Below are positions 25,501 through 32,119 of a DNA stretch of 53,520 bases, piece by piece. The notes below the pieces were generated by a model, which saw only the letters and a program-made list of their open reading frames with translations, had not been told where the DNA came from and did no database searches. Position numbers and translations under genes: made by a program. Source of the stretch: Chloroflexota bacterium (lineage in GTDB: Bacteria > Chloroflexota > Anaerolineae > Anaerolineales > Villigracilaceae); assembly GCA_013388685.1 (NCBI GenBank), contig JACAET010000030.1, positions 1 through 53,520 on the forward strand, written 5' to 3'. How positions within the stretch are numbered: position 1 is the stretch's first letter; every line of letters starts with the position of its first letter.

Positions 25501-25688
25501 TCGGGGTAGCCTTCGGCGTAGATGTTTTGGAAGGCAGAAGCCAGCGCCTTGCGCACCGCCATCGGCGCGGTGGATTCGCTGGGGATGAGAATCAACTTGC
25601 GGGCTTGCCTTTCCGCCTCGAGTTGAGTCAGATCGAATACATCGGGGTCGAGTTCGGCCAGTTTGCCGCGGAAAAGGTAGTCAGACAT
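22554..25688 (-). CDS. Fusion of serine hydroxymethyltransferase and glycine-cleavage T protein
   Basis: A 1044-residue fusion. Residues 1 to about 440 are GlyA-type serine hydroxymethyltransferase, with the PLP lysine in VVMSTTHKSLDGPRG and NVQALSGAPANNAVY. Residues about 645-1044 are GcvT aminomethyltransferase (GRMVPFAGWEMPVVY, FDVSHMG, ISRTGYTGE, GLGARDSLRTEAGLPLYGHE). Residues about 445-600 (GVFELTGHRVRQMLDYAVSSDLSALKAGES) look like a degenerate GcvT-type fold, and a palindromic repeat encodes about residues 600-617 of the linker. Both enzymes make or use methylene-tetrahydrofolate from glycine or serine, so channelling is a likely benefit. GcvP and GcvH are not in the window. Confidence 0.92.
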   Translation of the reverse strand: MSDYLFRGKLAELDPDVFDLTQLEAERQARKLILIPSESTAPMAVRKALASAFQNIYAEGYPDEEMRWMSEEEILDYPARLTHYRRHGDPRYYKGVEYADLVEALARRRAAEVFAANGYTADQIYVNVQALSGAPANNAVYQALIPLGETIMGLNLLHGGHLSHGSSVNRSGKWFKAVHYTVDADERLNYDAIRALALEHKPKLIIAGYSSYSWVPDWKKFREIADEVGAYFLADISHIGGLVAAGVVPSPIGIADVVMSTTHKSLDGPRGAVLLTTQADIARKLDKAVFPGEQGGPHVNVFAALALTFKLARTKQFKKLQAQTIANAQAMADQFQKRGLRIPFGGTDCHMLNVDCTTVKGEDGTSLSGDQAARILDIVGIVVNRNTIPGDKNSADPSGIRLGTPWITQRGFDEKKSRQLANIIADVLLACAPHSVDTPRHGRMRRAKLDFNLLNAARVKVRKLAETAGIDFKYKKSGYPHFYFIDDKSTSGVFELTGHRVRQMLDYAVSSDLSALKAGESQATTIATPKGTIKGMLTCVDMGDYYLQVPAAKAGIVGTWLRDLSDGYVSFNLNQEKDFSAKRMPGPFVVADVKKKKAIASSPQPSSQRGGSQGEEKPWFIGEPSRNVQKEPLPPFEWVEPAEGELKRTRLNQVHRDLGGRMVPFAGWEMPVVYTSIFEEHLATRQAAGLFDVSHMGVYDVRGADAASFLDAVCGNDCGGLYPGESLYTHFLTPEADVVDDTLVYRRDWDNYLVVVNASNDDKDRTWLESVRDGKVRIDHARPFARTYGYNAEIRNLRDPKAGEDMRVDIALQGPRSRDILLAMGVDEETRARIMKLKRTELCDAVVGGFDLIISRTGYTGEKMAFELFVHPDRAVEFWNAVLKAGEPFGVKPIGLGARDSLRTEAGLPLYGHEMGLGSGKFGERDLGVAEGGFGSYVKVYKPWFIGREAYVAREKERKGVVVRFTFDEQRTRMAHNGDPVVNTSGERIGWVTSCAIDNARFITGQAYVALQYAKEGTSILIHQGGAMDRPPSAAKVVSRFAKL
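23840..23890. repeat. Palindromic repeat in the linker of the GlyA-GcvT gene
   Basis: CTCTTCCCCTTGACTCCCTC continues into CCCTTTGGGAAGAGGGCTGGGGTGAGGA, the same layout as the acsB copy at 4146-4195 but read in another frame, giving a Ser/Gln/Gly-rich segment (ASSPQPSSQRGGSQGEE). Confidence 0.8.
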
Positions 25689-25800
25689 TTTTAGTCTCCT
25701 AGTCGGTAGTCGGGTAGTTGAGAGTCATATAGTCAAATAGTCGGATAGTGATCAACAGACTATAGGACTATCCGACCATGAGACGATGAAACTAATGCGA
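25689..25800. repeat. Simple-word inverted-repeat leader of the GlyA-GcvT gene
   Basis: Words AGTCGG, GTAGT and AGTCATATAGTC repeat. GTCGGATAG (25740-25748) is exactly complementary to CTATCCGAC (25768-25776). It would lie in the 5' untranslated leader given the promoter at 25801-25829. No glycine riboswitch pattern is seen. Confidence 0.6.
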
Positions 25801-25829
25801 ATTGTAGGACGGGAGAGTAGAAGGGTCAA
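25801..25829 (-). promoter_or_regulatory. Sigma-70-type promoter of the GlyA-GcvT gene
   Basis: On the minus strand TTGACC (25824-25829) and TACAAT (25801-25806) are separated by 17 bases; each differs from consensus at one position. Transcription would start near 25794, giving a leader of about 105 bases. Confidence 0.7.
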
Positions 25830-26139
25830 GTGAGAAATGACATATCGTCATCCGACTTTTCCTCTGCTGGAGGGGAAATAACACGCATCGGAGTGCAATG
25901 GCGATGGGAACCGCATTCCCGGTGGAGACGGTGTAAAGGCTGGATGGGAAATCGACACGCTCATGATAATCGGGGGCTGGCGGCGGGTGTAATTGTAGAA
26001 GCGTCGTCCGGAGATCAATCTCCGGGCTATTCGTACGAAATCCGTTCAAGCGGACTGAATAGCCGGGGGGTAGCCGTCCTCAGACGGCTTTGGATGAGAC
26101 CGCCCGGACATTCATGTCGGGGCGGGAGGACCACATCTG
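25830..26139. other. Non-coding gap with a 60-base palindromic repeat
   Basis: No convincing gene. Open frames on both strands lack family resemblance and cross repeat sequence. The gap contains the 60-base repeat at 26008-26067 and an upstream GC-rich stretch with no recognised feature. Confidence 0.5.
26008..26067. repeat. 60-base palindromic repeat, copy A
   Basis: The unit begins CCGGAGATCAATCTCCGGG, continues CTATTCGTACGAAATCCG and ends GGACTGAATAGCCGGG. CCGGGCTATTC pairs with GAATAGCCGGG. It matches copy B at 49333-49392 at 55 of 60 positions. Confidence 0.85.
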
Positions 26140-27108
26140 TCACGCCGTTTGGCGGCGGTGTTGTTTGTGTTTGTACATCGCTTTGTCTGCCTGCGCCAGC
26201 AGTTCTTCCATCGTGATGGTGGAATCGGACGGGACGCGAATAACGCCCAGGCTGAAGGTGATGGTTGCCTGCCCCGCCTGACGGTTGTAGGCGCCCACGT
26301 TTTCTTGCAGGTGCTGGCGCATGGCTTCCACGTCACTTTCGGCGGCATCTGCCATGAGGACGACGAATTCGTCGCCGCCCAGCCGCCCGATGATGTCGGA
26401 TTCGCGAAAGGTTTCGGTGAGGATGCGGGAAAAGCGCAGGATGAGGGCATCGCCAGCCGCGTGGCCCAGGGTGTCGTTGAGGTGTTTGAGGCTGTCGAGG
26501 TCGATGTAGAGCAGGCAGAGGGAGTAGCCGACGCGGCGGGCGAATTTCATCAGCCCGGTGGCAAGGACCATGAAACCGCGGCGGTTGTTGAGTCCGGTCA
26601 GGTTGTCGGTGAGGGAGAGGCTGCGCAGGCGTTCGTTGGCTTCTTCCAGTTCGGTCACTTTTTCGTAGAGTTTGTTGGCAAGCACCTGGAGGTGTTCACG
26701 CTGGAGTTGACCGGTTTGCGGCAGGCGGGTGGGCGTTGCGGGGCGTTTGAGGGTGTCGTTGACGACGCGCAGGATTTCGTGCGGTTCGCTGGGTTTACGG
26801 AGGATATGGTGGATGCCGCTTGCCCGCGCCAGACGGTGGATTTCGCTGTCATCGTAATTGGCGGTGTGGAAGACGACCGGTACGGTGGCGAGCAGAGGGT
26901 CGGCTCGCAGGCGGCGTGCCAGGGTGAAGCCGTCCATGTTGGGCATGAAAATGTCGGTGATGACCAGGTCGGGGAGTTGGGCGCGGGCGATTTCGAGCGC
27001 TTCGGCGCCGTTGGTGGCTTCAAGAATGTGGTGACCAAAGTTCCCCAACAGGGCAACGTAAATGTTGCGGTCTATTGTGTTGGTGTCTACGACGAGAATC
27101 GTTGCCAT
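26140..27108 (-). CDS. Response regulator with GGDEF diguanylate cyclase domain
   Basis: A 322-residue protein. Residues 1-120 are a receiver domain with the phospho-accepting D52 (TDIFMPNMDG), T82-type switch (FHTANYDD) and K105; the usual second acidic residue after D8 is Thr. A coiled coil (about 135-165) leads to a GGDEF domain starting LTDNLTGLNNRRGF, with YIDLDSLKHLNDTLGHAAGD and the intact active site RLGGDEFVVL at 242-251. It should make cyclic di-GMP when phosphorylated. No cognate kinase is adjacent. It starts 137 bases after the GGDEF-2H gene and may belong to the same unit. Confidence 0.9.
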   Translation of the reverse strand: MATILVVDTNTIDRNIYVALLGNFGHHILEATNGAEALEIARAQLPDLVITDIFMPNMDGFTLARRLRADPLLATVPVVFHTANYDDSEIHRLARASGIHHILRKPSEPHEILRVVNDTLKRPATPTRLPQTGQLQREHLQVLANKLYEKVTELEEANERLRSLSLTDNLTGLNNRRGFMVLATGLMKFARRVGYSLCLLYIDLDSLKHLNDTLGHAAGDALILRFSRILTETFRESDIIGRLGGDEFVVLMADAAESDVEAMRQHLQENVGAYNRQAGQATITFSLGVIRVPSDSTITMEELLAQADKAMYKHKQHRRQTA

Positions 27109-27244
27109 TCCGCTTGTTTTCCTTCTCTGAGAGGAGCGTGTAGGTATGGGATGTGAAAAATCATAGCATAATTCTGCCGCCGATTCGGGCAGGCTCTCTC
27201 CCCCCTTTCGATTTTATCAGGAATTTGTTTATGCAAATTCTGGG

Positions 27245-28954
27245 TTATTCGCCAAAGGGGAATTGATTTAGCATTTCCCAGCGTTCTTCTGCTGTTTGTA
27301 CGGTCCATTCGAAGCGGTTGACGGTAAAGGTGATGGGTTCTCTGGCGCCAAAGGTGGGGTCTTTGATACGCGTGGAACGGTCTTCGGGGAGTTCGACGAT
27401 TTTGATGTGGGGGAGCCAGTTTTGCGACTGATAGGGGTAACTTTCATAGCCCATTGCGGTGGCGATTTTGCCGAGGTCGTTGTACATTTTTTCCAGCGCG
27501 GCGTTTCGTTCTGCCAGGAGCCACAATCTACCCTGTTGGTTATTGACGTTCATGCGGGCAATGTTTTTCACGGTAATTTCAAACGGTTTCATCTGGCGGG
27601 CGTATTCTGCGAGGCGTTTTTTCAGTGCGTCGAAGTCTGCCACATTGCGGATTGCCTGTACCGTCAGGTGCAGGTCAATAATGGGCGTTCCATCGGTGAC
27701 TTTGGCGGTCTCTTCCGAAAGTTTGAACAGGCAGGAATACGCCTCGCTTTCGGGACGGATGATGATGAATGTGGCTTTGCCGTTTGTGCTGGATGTTTGC
27801 ATGCGTTCGATTTCCTTGAGTCTGTTCTTGTACAGGTCAATGTGCGCCTCGACGTCGTTTCTTCCAATGCCGTAATTCCATGCCAGCAGACCGCGGTGCT
27901 GGTCGCTTTGCCAAACGACGCGGATCATCTCTTGTAATTCCGCCAGGCTGCTGTTCAGCGAGACGATTTTGAATTCATCGCCGGCGCGTTCCGAGCGGAA
28001 GACGAAAAAGCCTTCCTTTTTGGGGAAACGCGTGACCAACAGGTTCGAAAAGCGTTTGAGGTCCTGATCGATGGCGGCGCTGCCATAGCGGATGTTCCCT
28101 TCGTGCATGTTGAGCATATCCGTCAGCGCCACACCTTGAATGGTCTTGTTTTCCAAATACCATTTGGCTCCCAGGCCGTTGAGGGTGCCGGTCAAATACT
28201 CCTTGGTGACTACGCTTTCGGCAATGTTTTGGGTGATTTGCACCTGGTTGATGGCTTGTTGCCGCAGTGCTGCAGGTAGGTTCAGTGATTGAATTTTATC
28301 CACAAGGATCGCATAGGGCATGTTAAACTCATTCCAACTTTGATGCCCATTGTTTTCCTCTATGCGTCTTGGGATTTCGGAATGACTCTCGATGATGGTC
28401 TGCCGCAAGACCACCGGGCGGTACTTCTTCCTCCGTTTCTGAAGTTCGTTTTCGGCTTCGGTTTCGGTGATCCCCACGCCGTAATCCCAGGTGAGAAGCG
28501 AGTCAAACTCCTGCCTGTGATACAGGCGGGCGAGCAGGGTATTCATTTCCCTGGGGGTCTTGGTCGTTGAAATGATGCGAAACTCGTCGCTGCCCGGCGA
28601 GCGGCGTACGAAATCGCCCGTATCGAGGCTGAAAACGGACATGAACTGGAACGCTAGTTTGCGCAGTTCTGCATCCACCACCAGCGCCCCATAGACTTTG
28701 TTCGCCTGGCGCAGGTCGTAAATATCCACTTTTGCCATCCCTCGCACCTGATCGGGAGGAATCAGCCATTTCTCGGCACGGGTGTTCAGGGCATGGGTAA
28801 TCGTATCGTAAAGCGCCAGGCTCTTGGCATTTTTCAACGCCACAGAGACCAGGCGCTTCAATTCCTGAATCTGGCTTTCGCTGATGGGCAACGCCTGAAA
28901 GAGATTTTCCAGTTCCTTGAAGGCTTGCAGAAAAACCTTCAGTTCGTTATCCAT
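27245..28954 (-). CDS. Double GGDEF-like palm protein fused to a 2H phosphoesterase-like domain
   Basis: A 569-residue protein with three parts. Palm 1 (about 45-185): YDTITHALNTRAEKWL resembles the GGDEF opening, VDIYDLRQANKVYG (76-89) keeps the metal Asp, and GSDEF (121-125) replaces GGDEF. Palm 2 (about 250-390): LTGTLNGLGAKWY, LTDMLNMHEGNIRYG with D279, and AGDEF (324-328). C-terminal part (about 395-569): HLT (429-431) and PHIK (515-518), placed like the two H-x-T/S motifs of 2H phosphoesterases, the second with Lys. I chose the ATG at 28952-28954, which overlaps the STAND gene by 8 bases. Biochemical activity is not known; nucleotide synthesis and hydrolysis in one chain is an inference. 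Confidence 0.7.
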   Translation of the reverse strand: MDNELKVFLQAFKELENLFQALPISESQIQELKRLVSVALKNAKSLALYDTITHALNTRAEKWLIPPDQVRGMAKVDIYDLRQANKVYGALVVDAELRKLAFQFMSVFSLDTGDFVRRSPGSDEFRIISTTKTPREMNTLLARLYHRQEFDSLLTWDYGVGITETEAENELQKRRKKYRPVVLRQTIIESHSEIPRRIEENNGHQSWNEFNMPYAILVDKIQSLNLPAALRQQAINQVQITQNIAESVVTKEYLTGTLNGLGAKWYLENKTIQGVALTDMLNMHEGNIRYGSAAIDQDLKRFSNLLVTRFPKKEGFFVFRSERAGDEFKIVSLNSSLAELQEMIRVVWQSDQHRGLLAWNYGIGRNDVEAHIDLYKNRLKEIERMQTSSTNGKATFIIIRPESEAYSCLFKLSEETAKVTDGTPIIDLHLTVQAIRNVADFDALKKRLAEYARQMKPFEITVKNIARMNVNNQQGRLWLLAERNAALEKMYNDLGKIATAMGYESYPYQSQNWLPHIKIVELPEDRSTRIKDPTFGAREPITFTVNRFEWTVQTAEERWEMLNQFPFGE

Positions 28955-31187
28955 GATCGCTTTGCATCTGCCGCCGTTTCGACAGGGTTTCCAGGATTTT
29001 TTCGTGCAGTTCCTGGCTTTGCCGAATCTCGTGCTGCATGCCCTGGCGCTGGAAACTATCCAGGGCATCGTTGACAAACATCAGCGCGTTATCCAGGTCG
29101 GCGTTCATTTCAAGATAGGCCGAAGCCAGACCGAATTGTCCGCGTGCCAGTTCATCCACCCGCCCGAACTCTTCGGCAGAACGAATGCCCTCGCGGAAGT
29201 AGTGTTCCGCTTCAGGGTACTTCTTTTGCTTTAATGCGACGAATCCCAACCCGTTGAGCGCGTAACTGACGTGACGGATCGGGTCTTTCCGCGTCGGATC
29301 CTGCCACGTCTCCAAGGCTTTTTGATACCACTCCCGGGCTTTTTCCAGATTTCCCAATTCGTATTCCAGATCGCCGAGACCGTATTGGGCAAAGCCCCTG
29401 CTGTAAATACCGTAGTCATCTTTGGGGAATTCCTCGCTGGTCTGAAGGACTTCTAGGAGCAGGGCGCGGGAACGGTCGAAGTTGCCGAGGCGCAGTTCCA
29501 CAGTCCCGAGGGAGCGTTTGGCGGCGGCGATCAATAATTTGTCCTCGGTCAGGGTCGTCGCGGAGAGCGCCTCTTCCGCCCAGCGCAGGGCGCGCAGATA
29601 ATCGCCCTGATAGAAGTAAATCCAACTGATATTGCGGGCAAAGGTGCTGACGGACTTCCAATCTGCGAGCAGGTTGGCGGCTTTGAGAGCAGCATGGGCG
29701 AGCGTCAGGCGGTCATACCAATAGGCGCGCTGCCACAGCACACTACCGAACTGAAGTCCGATCTGAACGAGGGTGGCGGCGATGTCGCGTGTGCGTTTGG
29801 TCAGAGCGCTCGAATGGAATTTCTTTTGGATGGCTTTGTAACACCATTGGGCGGCGCTCAGGATGTTGTTGCGGTCGAGCAGGAGTTTTTCATAGCCGCG
29901 CCACTCTTTGAAGTTACTCATCTGCGCCACCAGCCGGCTGTAATACTGGGCGGTTCGCCACTCCGCCTGTTGGACAAATCGGCGGTTGTTTGCAAACTGG
30001 GTGCGGATGAATCGGCGTGTGAGCGGAAGGATGCTGAAGTAGTCGCGGTCCGATTCGTGCTCGGTGAGGGTGAGTTGCAGCAGGTCGCTGAGGGCGCGTT
30101 CGAACTCCTCTTCGTCTTCGATGCCGGAAATCTCCTTGAGCGCCTCCCGTGAGACCGCCTCGGGGTGAAGCGCCAAAATGAGCAGCAGTTTTTTTTCGTT
30201 GCCGTCTTTGAGCAGATTCCAACTGTGGTTGAAGCAGTATTGCAGGATGGGGATGTTCGAATCGAGGCTGAGCTTATCCAGCACCTGTGTGACCGAATAC
30301 CCCAGCACGGCAATTTGTCCCTGCACCCATAAAAGCGCCAGGGGAAGCCCGCCGGTCAGGTCAATCAACTGTTTGTTTTGCGCCTCGGTCAGGTGGATGT
30401 TTTTCTGCTGGGCGTCCCATTTCAGCAGGGCGGCGCTTTCCTCCTCATTCAATCCCTGCAGGCGGATGATTTGCCCCTCTGCCACGCGCTCGCGCGAGGT
30501 GACAATCACTTTGAGAGTGATGGGTGAGCGGCGTAAAAACTCAAGGATGTCGTGTTGTTCCTTGCGGGAGAGCGACTCGAAATTGTCCAGAACGAGAAGC
30601 GTGGTGCGGCGGGCAAGCAGGTTGTAGGCGCGGCGGATTTGTTCCTGCAAAGAGAGGTTGCCGATGGTCGGATTCCCAAGAGCCGTGCCGATGGTAATGA
30701 GGATGTCGGTCAGCGACTTGGCTTCCGGAATGATCGGTTCGACGCCGTGCAGGGTGAGCACGGATTCCTTCGCCGAAATCCAGATGACCGATTCGAAGAG
30801 TTCCTCCTCCACACAGCGATGGCTGACTTCGATGGCGAGCGCCGATTTCCCCACGCCGCCGATGCCCTCGATGCCGACGATGAATGTGCGGTTATCGGGC
30901 TGGAGGGATTGCAGGATGGTTTTGATTTCCTCCTCCCTGCCCACAAAGTAGGGGCGGCGCGGCAGGCTTGCCAGCAGGGCGCTTTTCTCACGTTCTTTTC
31001 CCGTTGAGGTCAGATGCTCGATTTGCTTGGTGTACCGGGCAATTGCCTCCTTCTCCATCGTCACACTGTTGATGAGATGAAGAGGCTGATCCGTGCCGTA
31101 TTTCGCCAGCATCTCCTCCAGCGTATAGAGATTCTTTTTGTGGAGTTCGATCATGCGCTCGAGGTGGGTGATTTCTTCCTTGTCCAT
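28947..31187 (-). CDS. STAND (NB-ARC-like) ATPase with C-terminal TPR-type repeats
   Basis: A 746-residue signal-transducing ATPase. Residues 1-65 form a helical adaptor segment (ERMIELHKKNLYTLEEMLAKYG, PLHLIN) of the type that couples STAND proteins to effectors. The NB-ARC-like domain has FVGREEEI at 81-88, Walker A GIGGVGKS at 108-115, Walker B LLVLDNFE at 197-204, and VTSRER at 229-234, with GLPLAL further on. A winged-helix region follows, and the C-terminal 300 residues contain TPR-like repeats (YGLGDLEYELGNLEKAREWYQKAL, GLGFVALKQKKYPEAEHYF). Such proteins oligomerise on ligand sensing. The end overlaps the GGDEF-2H gene. Confidence 0.85.
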   Translation of the reverse strand: MDKEEITHLERMIELHKKNLYTLEEMLAKYGTDQPLHLINSVTMEKEAIARYTKQIEHLTSTGKEREKSALLASLPRRPYFVGREEEIKTILQSLQPDNRTFIVGIEGIGGVGKSALAIEVSHRCVEEELFESVIWISAKESVLTLHGVEPIIPEAKSLTDILITIGTALGNPTIGNLSLQEQIRRAYNLLARRTTLLVLDNFESLSRKEQHDILEFLRRSPITLKVIVTSRERVAEGQIIRLQGLNEEESAALLKWDAQQKNIHLTEAQNKQLIDLTGGLPLALLWVQGQIAVLGYSVTQVLDKLSLDSNIPILQYCFNHSWNLLKDGNEKKLLLILALHPEAVSREALKEISGIEDEEEFERALSDLLQLTLTEHESDRDYFSILPLTRRFIRTQFANNRRFVQQAEWRTAQYYSRLVAQMSNFKEWRGYEKLLLDRNNILSAAQWCYKAIQKKFHSSALTKRTRDIAATLVQIGLQFGSVLWQRAYWYDRLTLAHAALKAANLLADWKSVSTFARNISWIYFYQGDYLRALRWAEEALSATTLTEDKLLIAAAKRSLGTVELRLGNFDRSRALLLEVLQTSEEFPKDDYGIYSRGFAQYGLGDLEYELGNLEKAREWYQKALETWQDPTRKDPIRHVSYALNGLGFVALKQKKYPEAEHYFREGIRSAEEFGRVDELARGQFGLASAYLEMNADLDNALMFVNDALDSFQRQGMQHEIRQSQELHEKILETLSKRRQMQSDHG

Positions 31188-31262
31188 GGCTCACGCACTG
31201 TTCCTCTATCGTATTACTTTTGAGAATTTATCACACCCGTGAAAATTCTTGATCAAGCCCAA

Positions 31263-31319
31263 CCACTGAGATACAGAGTCTTTTCTTGTTTTTATCCCAG
31301 TGTCTCTGTATCTCCGTGG
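31263..31319. repeat. CCACNGAGATACAGAG inverted repeat
   Basis: CCACTGAGATACAGAGT (31263-31279) faces TCTCTGTATCTCCGTGG (31303-31319), two mismatches in 17. It lies between the small helical gene and the STAND gene and can form a hairpin with a T-rich loop. Confidence 0.7.
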
Positions 31320-31347
31320 TGAGTTTTGGTTGCGGCTGGAAGCCGCG

Positions 31348-31800
31348 CTAGGAAACGGATTGAATGTCTTTTTTGTAAACTTTGGACAATACCGTTTCCA
31401 ACTGCTTGAGTGTATTCAGCATGGCATGTTCGGCTTCGGTCAGGTTGTGGATGATGATGGGGGGAACAAGTGCGCTCCCCCATTTGGCGTATTGTTCTTT
31501 CGAGAGATGATAGTTGCGGGAGTAGGTTTCCAACAGAGCAACCAGGTGTTTGATCTCTGCTTCGTGGTTTTTCCACAGCAGTTCATCAATCTTTGCGGCG
31601 GTCAGATATTTTTTGACCGCTTCCGCCTGCTCGGGCGGGAGGGGCAGGGCTTCTGCTTCTTCGGGCGGGGCGGTTTGTGTCTGTGGCGCGCTGGCTTCCG
31701 CTTTCCTTCGCTCCCGCCGCTCTTCCAGTATTCGGCGTCCTTCGTCAAAAACGAAATCTATGGCTTTCAGCAGGATGGGAATTTGAACAGCGTCAAGCAT
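31348..31800 (-). CDS. Small helical protein heading the STAND/GGDEF-2H cluster
   Basis: A 150-residue protein with no family I can name. The N-terminus LLKAIDFVFDEGRRILEERRERR is an amphipathic helix ending in a basic patch; a Pro/Ala/Glu-rich linker (about 34-53) leads to a helical C-terminal part with KIDELLWKNHEAEIKHLVALLETY and LTEAEHAMLNTLKQLE. I chose the ATG at 31798-31800 because GGAGG lies four bases upstream and the promoter is just beyond. It lies 160 bases before the STAND gene on the same strand and is probably a partner or sensor of that protein. Confidence 0.7.
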   Translation of the reverse strand: MLDAVQIPILLKAIDFVFDEGRRILEERRERRKAEASAPQTQTAPPEEAEALPLPPEQAEAVKKYLTAAKIDELLWKNHEAEIKHLVALLETYSRNYHLSKEQYAKWGSALVPPIIIHNLTEAEHAMLNTLKQLETVLSKVYKKDIQSVS

Positions 31801-31818
31801 GAGTCCTCCGTTGCGGAT

Positions 31819-31851
31819 AGTATAGCATAGACAGTACTGGAGTACTACCAC
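31819..31851 (-). promoter_or_regulatory. Extended -10 promoter overlapped by a palindrome
   Basis: On the minus strand TGCTATACT (31819-31827) is an extended -10. The -35 position falls on AGTACTGGAGTACT (31833-31846), two AGTACT half-sites separated by two bases, flanked by GACAG and CTGTC. This is the layout of a repressor operator over a promoter that needs no -35. The start codon at 31800 follows within about 20 bases. Confidence 0.5.
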
Positions 31852-32119
31852 CTGTCAATTTCGTTAGTTCAGGCTGCGGCATCCAGGTATCCACTTCACC
31901 CGCCGCGACTTGCTGATACAGCGGTTTGTGCCGTTTCCCGCTTTTGGGTGCGGTTGGCGTTCATCTCGCTGAGCGGAATCGTCGAATAGGTCTCTTGCAT
32001 TCGTCAGCCGACGTGAGAGAACGTCTCGTACGCGAAGGCGTACTATGCGCCCTCTGGCGCACGTTTGCAAGAGGTCTAATGAAAAGAACGAATCACGCTC
32101 GTGACGCAACCCGGTCCAT
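31852..32119. other. Intergenic region with diverged repeat
   Basis: No gene is supported. GAGAGAACGTCTCGTACGC followed by GAAGGCGTAC (about 32010-32040) resembles GAGAGCGTCTCTTACGC with GTGGCGTAG in the element at 52138-52256. Confidence 0.4.

Noticed and set aside
25689..25800. Glycine riboswitch in the leader of the GlyA-GcvT gene
   Set aside because: The leader is about 105 bases of simple repeated words; none of the conserved glycine aptamer segments is visible.
25792..26216. Open frames on both strands between the GlyA-GcvT and GGDEF genes
   Set aside because: They run through the promoter and the 60-base repeat and have no family resemblance.
27245..28954. Cas10-type CRISPR polymerase
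   Set aside because: Two palms are present, but there is no HD nuclease, zinc ribbon, GGDD site, other cas gene or CRISPR array nearby.
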